From positions 1 through 64,000 of the forward strand of contig NZ_WKJD01000010.1 in the NCBI RefSeq assembly GCF_009674665.1: a DNA stretch of 64,000 nt, in the 5' to 3' direction. The notes under the pieces were generated by a model. The model had not been told where the DNA came from and ran no database searches. It worked only from the letters and a program-made list of their open reading frames with translations. Positions 16,888-24,017 of the stretch are shown here, piece after piece (the stretch's first letter is position 1; every line of letters starts with the position of its first letter). The DNA comes from Agromyces kandeliae (lineage in GTDB: Bacteria > Actinomycetota > Actinomycetes > Actinomycetales > Microbacteriaceae). The translations under genes and the position numbers were made by a program.

Positions 16888-16920
16888 CCGAGGGGCGGGG
16901 TGCCTCACCCCGCCCCTCGG
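16888..16920 (-). terminator. Intercistronic hairpin between binding-protein and permease genes
   Basis: CCGAGGGGCGGGGTG (16888-16902) pairs perfectly with CACCCCGCCCCTCGG (16906-16920) around a 3-base loop. It sits 44 bases after the binding-protein stop within an evident operon. As in malE-malF type operons it could stop part of the transcripts or protect the 3' end of the upstream message. Confidence 0.75.
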
Positions 16921-16964
16921 TCATACCGCGTGCGACCCGAAGGACGCGCGCGGCGCGCTGGCGA

Positions 16965-18323
16965 TCAGCTGCTGGGCCAGCTCGCCTCGATGGTGTCGAG
17001 CACCTGCTCGGTGCTGTCTCCGCTCACCCACGCCACGATGCCCTTCCAGAAGGAGTCGGCGCCGACGGCACCGGGCATCAGGTCGGAACCGTCGAACCGG
17101 AACGTGGTCTCGGGGTCCTGCAGGATCTCGATGGACTGCACGAGCAGCTCGCTCGACGCGTTCTCGGGGTCGACGCCCTGGTTGGCGCTGATGACGCCGC
17201 CCAGGCTGACGCGGTTGTTCGCCCACGTGTCGCTCGACAGGAAGGTGCGCACCGCCTCGACCTCGTCGGCCTCGGTGAACGCGACGACGATCTCACCGCC
17301 ACCGGTCACCGACAGCGGGTCGTCGGCGTCGGCGGGCGGGAGCAGGAAGCCGAACACGGTGCCGTCGGACGCCACGGTGTTCTCGTCGCCGCCCTCGGGG
17401 TTCCAGAACGTCTCATAGAAGGACGCCTGGTGGTGCAGCGAGCAGGAGCCGTCGAGGATCGGCAGGCCGGCGGTCTGGAACGCCTCGGTGATCTGCGTCG
17501 ACACGTCGCCGATGCCGCCGTTGACCATGTCCTCGTTCTTCAGGTACTCGCCGACCGCGTCGAAGGCCTCGGCCACGCGCGGGTCGTTGAACGGGATCTC
17601 GTGCGTCACCCACTGGTCGTAGACGTCGGCGCCGTGCAGGCGCAGCATGTAGTCCTCGACCCAGTCGGTGCCGGGCCAGCCGGTGGCCTCACCGGACTCG
17701 AGACCCACGCACCAGGGCTTGTGGTCGCCCTCGTCCGCGATGGTCTGCGACAGTTCGCTGAGCTCGTCCAGGGTCTGCGGGATCTCGTAGCCCTTCTCCT
17801 CGAACTCCGCCGGCGAGTACCAGACGTAGCCCTTGATGCTCGCCATCAGCGGCGCGCCGTAGAAGGTGTCGTTGTACGTGCCGTAGCCCTTCCAGTCCTC
17901 CGACCACCATTCGTCGACGTTCGCCTCGACGCCCTCCGACGCCGGGATGAGCCATCCGCCGTCCGAGAGTCGCTGGACGAGGCCCGGCTGCGGGACGAAG
18001 CCGATGTCGGGCGCGTTGCCGCCCTCGGCGAGGACCGCGATCTGGGCCTCGAACTCGCTCGAGCCCTGGTAGTCGATCGAAATGCCGGTGCAGGTCGCGA
18101 AGTCGGACCAGGATTCGACGAGTCGGTCGGCCTCGAGGTCGAGGATCGTGCCCCCGATGGTGACCTCCGCGCCGTCGAACGTGCCGTACTCCTCGTAGTC
18201 CGAGCAGTCGACGTCTGCCGCGTCCTCGCTGGCGATGTCGCCGGTACAGGCGGTGAGCGCCAAGCCGGCCGCCGCGGCCACCGCGACGGGGGCCGCCCAA
18301 CGGCGATGCCGTGTGAGTCTCAT
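16965..18323 (-). CDS. Sugar ABC transporter substrate-binding lipoprotein (AglE type)
   Basis: Extracellular solute-binding protein of 452 residues anchored as a lipoprotein. The signal sequence ends in the lipobox LTAC before TGDIAS. The mature protein has the family-1 solute-binding fold: WSDFATCTGISIDYQGSSEFEAQ near the N-terminus, NAPDIGFVPQPGLVQ, and a C-terminal FWKGIVAWVSGDSTEQVLD. Length and sequence match alpha-glucoside-binding AglE proteins, so maltose, trehalose, sucrose or similar glucosides are likely ligands. ATG at 18323 has GAGGAG upstream. It is the first gene of the operon and is preceded by a GGAACCGGTTCC operator. Confidence 0.9.
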   Translation of the reverse strand: MRLTRHRRWAAPVAVAAAAGLALTACTGDIASEDAADVDCSDYEEYGTFDGAEVTIGGTILDLEADRLVESWSDFATCTGISIDYQGSSEFEAQIAVLAEGGNAPDIGFVPQPGLVQRLSDGGWLIPASEGVEANVDEWWSEDWKGYGTYNDTFYGAPLMASIKGYVWYSPAEFEEKGYEIPQTLDELSELSQTIADEGDHKPWCVGLESGEATGWPGTDWVEDYMLRLHGADVYDQWVTHEIPFNDPRVAEAFDAVGEYLKNEDMVNGGIGDVSTQITEAFQTAGLPILDGSCSLHHQASFYETFWNPEGGDENTVASDGTVFGFLLPPADADDPLSVTGGGEIVVAFTEADEVEAVRTFLSSDTWANNRVSLGGVISANQGVDPENASSELLVQSIEILQDPETTFRFDGSDLMPGAVGADSFWKGIVAWVSGDSTEQVLDTIEASWPSS

Positions 18324-18360
18324 GTCATCTCCTCGTTGAGTGTGGTGCAGGGCGGAACCG

Positions 18361-18372
18361 GGAACCGGTTCC
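18361..18372. promoter_or_regulatory. LacI-type operator upstream of aglE-like gene
   Basis: GGAACCGGTTCC is a perfect 12-base palindrome 38 bases upstream of the binding-protein start, with the central CG typical of LacI/GalR sites. A related palindrome precedes the divergent regulator gene. Confidence 0.7.
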
Positions 18373-18449
18373 AGACCCCACGCTAGGCGACCGCGGCGGC
18401 GCTGGGCAAGGGTGGGCCGGGTCACGATCGCGTGACGGATGCCGCGGCT

Positions 18450-18465
18450 GTGGCACCGGTTCCAC
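18450..18465. promoter_or_regulatory. LacI-type operator upstream of the regulator gene
   Basis: GTGGCACCGGTTCCAC is a 16-base near-perfect palindrome (one mismatched pair) sharing the ACCGGT core with the site at 18361-18372. It lies 53 bases before the LacI start, so the repressor likely controls itself as well as the transporter. Confidence 0.65.
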
Positions 18466-18517
18466 ACCTCCGGCGATTCGCGTACACTCCGATCACGAGC
18501 CCGACGGAGGGAGCGTG

Positions 18518-19582
18518 ATGACCGCGATCTCGGATGTCGCGCGCCTGGCCGGCGTCTCGAAGTCGACGGCCTCACGTGCGCTGTCGGGGCGCGGCTACGT
18601 CTCCGAGGCGACGCGGCGCCGCGTCGTCGAGGCCGCGGCCGACATCGGCTACATCGCCTCGCCGAACGCCGCGAGCCTCGTCACGGGCCGGACCAAGAAC
18701 GTCGGCGTCGTCATCCCGTTCGTGAACCGCTGGTTCTTCGGCGAGGTCCTCGAGGGCATGGAGCGGACGCTCCTCGCCGCCGGGTACGACCTCACGCTGT
18801 ACAACCTCGCGCTCGCCGGTCCCGAGCGCGACCGCGTCTTCGACTTCTTCCTGGCGCGCAAGCGGGTCGACGCGGTCATCGCGGTGGGCGTCGACCTCAC
18901 CGAGCGCGAGGTCGAGGTCATCGAGGGTCGCGGCAAGCCCATCATCGCGCTCGGCGGCACCGGCCCGGGCGCACCCAGGCTCGCCATCGACGACCGCGGC
19001 GCCGCTCGACTCGCCACGGAGCACCTCCTCGACCTCGGACACGAGCGCATCGCGCACCTCGCCGGCGCCGGAGCCGGATCCGCGGCGCGCAGCGTGCAGG
19101 CGCTGCGCAGGGCCGGGTTCGCCGATGCCATGCGCGAGGCGGACCTGCGGCCCGTCGGCGAGTCGGACGGGATCGTCGAGGCGGAGATGACGGTCCCCGG
19201 CGGATACGATGCCGCGCTCCAGCTCCTCGGACACCCGGCGACCCGGCCGACCGCGATCTTCGCGGCGTCCGACGAGATCGCGTTCGGCGCGATGCGCGCG
19301 GCCGAGCGTCTGGGGATGGCGCTGCCCGGCGCCCTCTCGATCATCGGCTTCGACGGCCACGAGCATGCCGAGCTGTTCGGCCTGACCACGATCGAGCAGC
19401 TCCCACGCGTGCAGGGCCGCTACGCGGTCGACGCCGTCATGCGGCTCCTCGGCGAACCGACCGGCGACGCCGATCCGGTCACACCCGACGGGCTCCCCGA
19501 CTTCGACCGGCCGCTCGAGACGCGGCTCGTCATCCGCAGCAGCACCACCGCGCCCTCGGCGCGGCCCCTCGTCGCGCGCTGA
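18518..19582 (+). CDS. LacI-family repressor of the alpha-glucoside transporter
   Basis: LacI/GalR regulator of 354 residues. The N-terminal helix-turn-helix is ISDVARLAGVSKSTASRALS with hinge SPNAASLVTGR, followed by the sugar-binding core (VGVVIPFVNRWFFGEVLEGM) and a C-terminal TTIEQLPRVQGRYAVDAVM dimer region. The protein probably releases its operators when a glucoside or its product is bound. ATG at 18518 has GGAGG 7 bases upstream; an in-frame GTG three bases earlier is too close to it. It is divergent from the transport operon and both promoters carry ACCGGT palindromes, which ties regulator and transporter together. Confidence 0.9.
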   Translation: MTAISDVARLAGVSKSTASRALSGRGYVSEATRRRVVEAAADIGYIASPNAASLVTGRTKNVGVVIPFVNRWFFGEVLEGMERTLLAAGYDLTLYNLALAGPERDRVFDFFLARKRVDAVIAVGVDLTEREVEVIEGRGKPIIALGGTGPGAPRLAIDDRGAARLATEHLLDLGHERIAHLAGAGAGSAARSVQALRRAGFADAMREADLRPVGESDGIVEAEMTVPGGYDAALQLLGHPATRPTAIFAASDEIAFGAMRAAERLGMALPGALSIIGFDGHEHAELFGLTTIEQLPRVQGRYAVDAVMRLLGEPTGDADPVTPDGLPDFDRPLETRLVIRSSTTAPSARPLVAR

Positions 19583-19717
19583 GCCGTCGCCGAGGGGTCG
19601 ATCTCAGGGTCAGCCCGGTGACGACCCGAACCGGTCGTCCGTAGCGTCCGCAGGGTGGGCCGTCATCCGGCACCGAACGGATGGCGACGAGGCCCGGCTC
19701 GGATGAAGGAGGGCATG

Positions 19718-20299
19718 ATGAGCACGGAAGGACTCATACTGCAGCGGCTGTCCCGCGGAGGCGGGTACGACGGCCCGAACGACGGAAGCCCCGGACCCAG
19801 TACGTGGCGGGCGCTCCAGCGACTCGCCGCGGGGTACGGGTACACCGGCCCGATCGACGGCGCACCCGGCGCGAACACGTGGCGGGCGCTCCAGCGCTTC
19901 GCGGCGCTCGGCGGCTACGCCGGGCCGATCGACGGCGTGATGGGCGTGCAGTCCTGGATGGGCGTGCAGCGGCTGCTCTCGCCGTTCAGCTACGTGACAC
20001 CGGTCGACGGAGTCCCGGACGCGGACACCTACCGCGCGCTCCAGACCATGGGTCGGATCGGCGGGTACTTCGGGCCCTACGACGGCGTCATGGGGCCGAA
20101 CTCCTGGCGAGGCATCCAGACGATCCTCGCCGGCGCCGGCTACACGGGACCCGTCGACGGCGTCCCGGGGCCGAACACCTGGCGCGGACTCCAGCGCATC
20201 GCCCAGCGAGGCGGGTACTCGGGACCCATCGACGGCGTCCCCGGCCCGAACACGTACGCCGGGCTCGAGGCGCTCCTCGTGCGGAGCGAGCACGACTGA
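19718..20299 (+). CDS. Repeat protein with seven 25-residue peptidoglycan-binding-like units
   Basis: A 193-residue protein made almost wholly of seven gap-free 25-residue repeats (residues 8-182) with approximate consensus LQRxxxxGGYxGPIDGVPGxNTWRG, plus a 7-residue start and an 11-residue acidic/basic tail. The IDG...T/S-W/Y...LQ pattern recalls half of a PG_binding_1 (peptidoglycan-binding) domain, whose canonical unit is longer. There is no signal peptide, membrane helix or cysteine, so it looks cytosolic unless exported by a non-classical route. AAGGAGG precedes the chosen ATG; ATG at 19715 is an alternative. It is monocistronic, ended by a strong terminator. Function is unknown. Confidence 0.8.
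   Translation: MSTEGLILQRLSRGGGYDGPNDGSPGPSTWRALQRLAAGYGYTGPIDGAPGANTWRALQRFAALGGYAGPIDGVMGVQSWMGVQRLLSPFSYVTPVDGVPDADTYRALQTMGRIGGYFGPYDGVMGPNSWRGIQTILAGAGYTGPVDGVPGPNTWRGLQRIAQRGGYSGPIDGVPGPNTYAGLEALLVRSEHD
19739..20263 (+). repeat. Seven in-frame 75-bp coding repeats
   Basis: Seven consecutive 75-base units encode the 25-residue repeats without a single insertion or deletion. The most similar units (2, 6 and 7) share runs such as GGACCCATCGACGGCGTCCC-like blocks with silent differences; units 3-5 are more divergent, with VMG or VPD replacing VPG. Confidence 0.85.
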
Positions 20300-20312
20300 C
20301 TGCGGCGAGACG

Positions 20313-20353
20313 ACGGATGCCCCGCGCCGAACGAATCGGCACGGGGCATCCGT
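20313..20353. terminator. Bidirectional terminator between repeat protein and rplL
   Basis: ACGGATGCCCCG (20313-20324) pairs with CGGGGCATCCGT (20342-20353), and the interior GCCGA/TCGGC extends the stem after one mismatch. It lies between two convergent genes and can serve both. The stem contains the GGATGCC motif. Confidence 0.85.
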
Positions 20354-20408
20354 GTGTTCAGGTGACGCAGGTCACCTCAAGGTCCGGCGCTCGAGCGAGC
20401 GCGCAGGA

Positions 20409-20798
20409 TTACTTGAGGGTGACGGTCGCGCCGGCCTCCTCGAGCGAGGCCTTCGCCTTGTCGGCGGTCTCCTTGTTCGCGCCCTCGAGCACGGCCTTCG
20501 GAGCACCGTCGACGACGGCCTTCGCCTCGCCGAGGCCGAGCGAGGTGAGCTCGCGGACGACCTTGATGACCTGGATCTTCTTGTCGCCGGCAGCCTCGAG
20601 GATGACGTCGAACGAGTCCTTCTCCTCGACCTCCTCGGCAGCGGCGCCACCGCCGGCGGCGGCCGGGCCGGCAACGGCGACCGGGGCGGCCGCGGTGACC
20701 TCGAAGGTCTCCTCGAACGCCTTGACGAACTCCGAGAGCTCGATGAGGGTCAGGCCCTTGAACTGCTCGAGCAGCTCCTCAGTGGACAGCTTCGCCAT
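20409..20798 (-). CDS. rplL: 50S ribosomal protein L7/L12
   Basis: 129-residue stalk protein of the large ribosomal subunit. The N-terminal dimerisation helices ([21 protein letters not shown]) are joined by an Ala/Gly hinge to the C-terminal domain with [20 protein letters not shown] and [15 protein letters not shown], which recruits translation factors. L7/L12 dimers bind the C-terminal helix of L10 and stimulate EF-Tu and EF-G GTPase. It follows rplJ by 50 bases in the conserved rplJL operon. The next genes in many actinobacteria (rpoB/rpoC) are not here; the operon ends at a strong terminator. Confidence 0.98.
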   Translation of the reverse strand: MAKLSTEELLEQFKGLTLIELSEFVKAFEETFEVTAAAPVAVAGPAAAGGGAAAEEVEEKDSFDVILEAAGDKKIQVIKVVRELTSLGLGEAKAVVDGAPKAVLEGANKETADKAKASLEEAGATVTLK

Positions 20799-20848
20799 GA
20801 TTCTTCTCCTTAGATTTCCTGGTAACTCACCGCTTGAGAGGCTCGCGC

Positions 20849-21364
20849 CTACGCAGCGGACTCCTGCTTCTCACGCAGCGCGTCGACCGTGCGAACGGCC
20901 TTCGACAGCGGTGCGTTGAACAGATATGCGGCTCCGAACAGCGAGGCCTTGAAGGCGCCGGCGAGCTTCGCCAGGAGCACTTCGCGGGACTCGAGGTCGG
21001 CGAGCTTGCCTACCTCTTCGGCGGTCAGGGGCTTGCCATCGAAGTAGCCGCCCTTGACCACGAGGAGGGGGTTCGCCTTGGCGAAGTCGCGCAGAGCCTT
21101 CGCGACGGCGACCGGGTCACCGTGCACGAATGCGATCGCCGACGGACCGGCGAGCTCGTCGTCGAACGACGAGATGCCGGCGTTGTTCGCCGCGATCTTG
21201 GTCAGCGTGTTCTTCACCACGGCGTAGCTCGCGTCCTCACGGATGGACGTGCGCAGCTGCTTGAGCTGGGCAACCGTGAGGCCGCGGTATTCAGTCAGCA
21301 GAACGGCGGTCGAGCTCTCGAAGAGGTTCGTGAGTTCGGCAACCGAGGCTTCCTTGTTCGCCAT
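20849..21364 (-). CDS. rplJ: 50S ribosomal protein L10
   Basis: 171-residue L10, base of the ribosomal stalk, binding 23S rRNA through its N-terminal domain and L7/L12 dimers through its C-terminal helix. Conserved features are [37 protein letters not shown] and the C-terminal [15 protein letters not shown]. The start [11 protein letters not shown] at 21364 is standard for actinobacteria, with AAGGAG a few bases upstream. It is cotranscribed with rplL and preceded by an RNA leader with the L10-binding hairpin and an attenuator (21439-21545), which points to autogenous control by L10-L12. Confidence 0.98.
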   Translation of the reverse strand: MANKEASVAELTNLFESSTAVLLTEYRGLTVAQLKQLRTSIREDASYAVVKNTLTKIAANNAGISSFDDELAGPSAIAFVHGDPVAVAKALRDFAKANPLLVVKGGYFDGKPLTAEEVGKLADLESREVLLAKLAGAFKASLFGAAYLFNAPLSKAVRTVDALREKQESAA

Positions 21365-21438
21365 GGCCACTCCTTGTGTCTCCAACGTGCACCGCGGTGG
21401 CGATGCACGGCCTCGGAGCGCTGGTGCAAACTCATGGG

Positions 21439-21474
21439 AAAGAAAAAGAGCTCCGGCGCAGACGCGCGGAGCTC
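21439..21474 (-). terminator. Attenuator hairpin in the rplJ leader
   Basis: On the minus strand GAGCTCCG (21474-21467) pairs with CGGAGCTC (21455-21448), the interior adding GCG/CGC pairs, and is followed by the run TTTTTCTTT. This is the only textbook U-tract terminator I see in the window. It lies 75 bases before the rplJ start, so it must be read through or prevented when L10 is needed. Confidence 0.75.
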
Positions 21475-21531
21475 GAACCATTCGGGAAGAGTGGAAAGTC
21501 TTCGTCACACCTGCGCGGGCACCTGTTCTCA

Positions 21532-21545
21532 CAGGACTTCGGTCG
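21532..21545 (-). promoter_or_regulatory. L10 leader hairpin (ribosomal protein autoregulation)
   Basis: CCTGT-GAGA-ACAGG forms a 5-bp stem closed by a GNRA-type tetraloop in the transcript upstream of rplJ. This is the hallmark of the L10 leader that the L10(L12)4 complex binds to shut off rplJL. Its position about 60 bases before the attenuator suggests binding is coupled to termination. Confidence 0.6.
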
Positions 21546-21661
21546 AATTCGCACGCGAACACGACAACCAGCGGTCTTCGGCTCAGACCACCATAACGGA
21601 TGCCTCGACCGCGGCCAAATCGCCGGCACGGCGGCGGGGAATAGTTGACCGAGATCCAAAG

Positions 21662-21690
21662 TTGACATTCTGCAACTATCTTTCTATGGT
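21662..21690 (+). promoter_or_regulatory. Sigma-70 type promoter of the MFS exporter gene
   Basis: TTGACA (21662-21667) is spaced by 17 bases from TATGGT (21685-21690). The segment is markedly AT-richer than its surroundings. The transcript would start at about 21697, inside the palindrome that follows. Confidence 0.6.
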
Positions 21691-21704
21691 TGATCCCGAT
21701 CAAC
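21689..21704. promoter_or_regulatory. Probable MarR operator overlapping the promoter
   Basis: GTTGATCCCGATCAAC has perfect 7-base arms around CC and overlaps the -10 box and the start point. GTTGACCGAGATC 30-40 bases upstream may be a degenerate second site. The MarR-type gene at the end of the same transcript is the likely binder. Confidence 0.6.
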
Positions 21705-21726
21705 TTTCTCGGAGGACGACACGCTC

Positions 21727-23454
21727 TTGTCAGCAGCAGCCATCACCGCCTCGGCCGAGGCACCCTCGCGCACGCCGCGCGAGGTCTTCATCGCCCTCTC
21801 GGGCCTCATCGTGACGATGTTCGTCGCGGTGCTCTCGGGCACGGTCGTCTCGACCTCGATGCCCCGCATCATCGCCGACCTCGGCGGCGACCAGGCCGCC
21901 TACACCTGGGTCATCACCGCGAGCCTCCTCGCGACGGCCGTCTCCACCCCCATCTGGGGCAAGCTCGCCGACCTCGTGGACCGCAAGGTGCTGCTCCAGC
22001 TCGCGATCGGCCTGTTCGTCGTCGGCACGGCGATCGCCGGGTTCGCACAGGACACGACCACGCTCATCGCCGTCCGCGTCATCCAGGGCCTCGGCGCCGG
22101 GGGCCTCATGTCCCTCGTCATGATCATCGTCGCGCTCATCATCTCCCCGCGCGAACGCGGCAAGTACATGGGCGTCGTCGGCGGCATCATGGCCGTCGCC
22201 ACGATCGGCGGCCCGCTCCTCGGCGGCGTCGTCACCGACGCGTGGGGATGGCGCGCCAACTTCTTCCTGCCGCTGCCCCTCGCGATCATCGCGCTCGTGC
22301 TCATCCAGCTCACGCTGCACCTGCCGCAGCTGCCGAAGCGCGCCGTGAAGATCGACTACGCCGGCGCGATCCTGATGGCCGTCGGGGTCTCGCTGCTGCT
22401 CGTCTGGGTCACGCTCGGCGGCAACCAGTTCGAGTGGGACTCGGTGGCGAGCCTCGTCATGATCGGCATCGCCGCGGCATTCCTCATCGCCTTCGTCATC
22501 GTCGAGTTCTTCGTGGCCGAGCCGATCGTGCCCATGGCCCTGTTCAGGAACCGCACGTTCACGCTCGCGGTCGTCGCGTCGATCGCCATCGGCGTCGCGA
22601 TGTTCGCGACGAGCGTCTTCCTCGCCCAGTACTTCCAGCTCGCACGCGGCGCGACCCCGACGGAGTCCGGGTTCATGACCATCCCGCTGATCGTGGGCCA
22701 GATGGGCGCCTCGATCCTCATCGGTGCCCTCATCAGCCGGTTCGGCAAGTGGAAGGGATTCATGGTCGTCGGCGCCGCGCTCATCGTCGCCGGCTCCTCG
22801 CTGATGACGACGCTCCGCTACGACACCGACTACGCGTGGGTGAGCGTCGCGATGGTCGTGCTCGGCGCCGGACTCGGCATGGTGATGCAGAACCTCACGC
22901 TCGTCGTGCAGAACGACACCCCGGTCTCGCAGCTCGGCGCGGCGTCGTCGAACGTCAACTTCTTCCGGTCCATCGCGGGCACCATCGGCGTGACCATCAT
23001 GGGCTCGCTCCTCGCGACGCAGGTGCGGGAGCACGTCTCGACCGGCTTCGCGGACTTCGTGCCCTCGACGCCGGAGGAGGCGGAAGCGCTGCAGGGGCTC
23101 GCGGGCGGCGCCGTGCCCAACGTGCACGAGCTCCCGGACTCGATCCGCGTCGTCATCGAGTCGGCCTACGGCCACGGCATCGCCGACGTGTTCTGGATCG
23201 CCGTGCCGCTCGCGGTGCTCTCGCTCCTGGCGATCGCGTTCCTGCCGAACCGGTCGCTCTCGACGAAGACCGCGGCGGAGTCGCTCGCGGACGAGGCCGA
23301 GGACGCGGTCATCGACCTCGCTGAGGCCGAGATCGGCGCTGCGGTCCCGTCGGCCGAGTCCTTCGAGGCGGGCGCGCGCCGCGAGCTCGTCTCGACAGCG
23401 ACCGGCTCGGTCGCCGCGGCGGATGGCACGGATGCCTCTGGGTCGCGTCGCTAA
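21727..23454 (+). CDS. MFS multidrug exporter, EmrB/QacA (DHA2) type
   Basis: 575-residue, 14-helix drug:H+ antiporter. Motifs are characteristic: [19 protein letters not shown] in helix 1 (motif D1-like), [18 protein letters not shown] (motif A), and [26 protein letters not shown] (motif C). A long acidic C-terminal tail of about 60 residues follows the last helix. TTG at 21727 is the only start compatible with the GGAGG at 21711-21715. It probably expels hydrophobic toxic compounds. The MarR regulator gene starts one base past the stop, and a palindrome covers the promoter, so derepression by substrate is likely. Confidence 0.92.
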   Translation: MSAAAITASAEAPSRTPREVFIALSGLIVTMFVAVLSGTVVSTSMPRIIADLGGDQAAYTWVITASLLATAVSTPIWGKLADLVDRKVLLQLAIGLFVVGTAIAGFAQDTTTLIAVRVIQGLGAGGLMSLVMIIVALIISPRERGKYMGVVGGIMAVATIGGPLLGGVVTDAWGWRANFFLPLPLAIIALVLIQLTLHLPQLPKRAVKIDYAGAILMAVGVSLLLVWVTLGGNQFEWDSVASLVMIGIAAAFLIAFVIVEFFVAEPIVPMALFRNRTFTLAVVASIAIGVAMFATSVFLAQYFQLARGATPTESGFMTIPLIVGQMGASILIGALISRFGKWKGFMVVGAALIVAGSSLMTTLRYDTDYAWVSVAMVVLGAGLGMVMQNLTLVVQNDTPVSQLGAASSNVNFFRSIAGTIGVTIMGSLLATQVREHVSTGFADFVPSTPEEAEALQGLAGGAVPNVHELPDSIRVVIESAYGHGIADVFWIAVPLAVLSLLAIAFLPNRSLSTKTAAESLADEAEDAVIDLAEAEIGAAVPSAESFEAGARRELVSTATGSVAAADGTDASGSRR

Positions 23455-23455
23455 C

Positions 23456-23905
23456 ATGGCCGTCATGACCGCCGACCCCGAGCTCGACGCCGCGATCGCG
23501 GCCGTCGAGGACCAGTTCGGCATCGTCTTCAACCGCGCCCGGATCGTGTGGGCGGAGTCGGCGAAGCTCGTGCACCCGGAGCTCCAGCCCGCGGGCTACA
23601 AGCTGCTCAGCAGCATCGTGCGCGCCGGTTCGACGAACGCCCACGCGCTCGCCGAGCTCTACGACATGGACAAGAGCGCCATCAGCCGCCAGATCCGGCA
23701 GCTCGAGGAGCTCGGTCTCGTCGAGAGCCGTGCCGACGAGCGGGACGGACGTGCCAGGGTGCTCGTGCCGACGTCGACCGCCCGGGACCGGATCGCGCGC
23801 GTGCGCGCCGCGAACCAGGCGCGACTCCGCAACGCGCTGGCGGGACGCTCGGTCGAGGAGCTGCGCTCGCTGGCCGACGTGCTGCGCATCGTCGCGGCCG
23901 GCTGA
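23456..23905 (+). CDS. MarR-family transcriptional regulator
   Basis: Winged-helix regulator of about 149 residues. The DNA-binding region is STNAHALAELYDMDKSAISRQIRQLEELGLVESRADERDGRARVL with the wing at DERDGR. A MarR dimer would bind a palindrome such as GTTGATCCCGATCAAC in front of the exporter gene. ATG at 23456 (MAVMTADPEL) or 23465 may start it; neither has a clear Shine-Dalgarno sequence, so translation is likely coupled to the exporter, whose stop ends at 23454. It closes the two-gene operon, followed by a terminator at 23929-23984. Confidence 0.9.
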   Translation: MAVMTADPELDAAIAAVEDQFGIVFNRARIVWAESAKLVHPELQPAGYKLLSSIVRAGSTNAHALAELYDMDKSAISRQIRQLEELGLVESRADERDGRARVLVPTSTARDRIARVRAANQARLRNALAGRSVEELRSLADVLRIVAAG

Positions 23906-23928
23906 CGCCCCTCCCCTCCGCCCGCCGG

Positions 23929-23984
23929 CGAGGTGACGCGAAGCGTCGGCCGGAAGCCGGGATCCGACCGTTCGCGTCATCTCG
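23929..23984. terminator. Bidirectional terminator between marR and sensor kinase genes
   Basis: CGAGGTGACGCGAA (23929-23942) pairs with TTCGCGTCATCTCG (23971-23984) with one G-T wobble; GTCGG/CCGAC inside extends the structure. It lies between two convergent transcription units. Confidence 0.75.
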
Positions 23985-24017
23985 CTGCCGCGCGGGAAGG
24001 GCGGCAGGGGCCGTCCG

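Noticed and set aside
15873-18386. An 837-residue plus-strand frame opposite the sugar transporter
   Set aside because: Antisense shadow of the permease and binding-protein genes; its composition mirrors them codon for codon.
19739-20263. CRISPR-like or satellite DNA array
   Set aside because: The periodic 75-base structure is a coding repeat with silent differences and no unique spacers.
20300-20408. Small RNA gene suggested by a strong hairpin
   Set aside because: No promoter is visible and the hairpin lies exactly between two convergent genes, so a terminator explains it.
22356-23532. Minus-strand frames under the MFS exporter as separate genes
   Set aside because: They lie wholly antisense to a clearly functional 14-helix transporter and show no recognisable domain.
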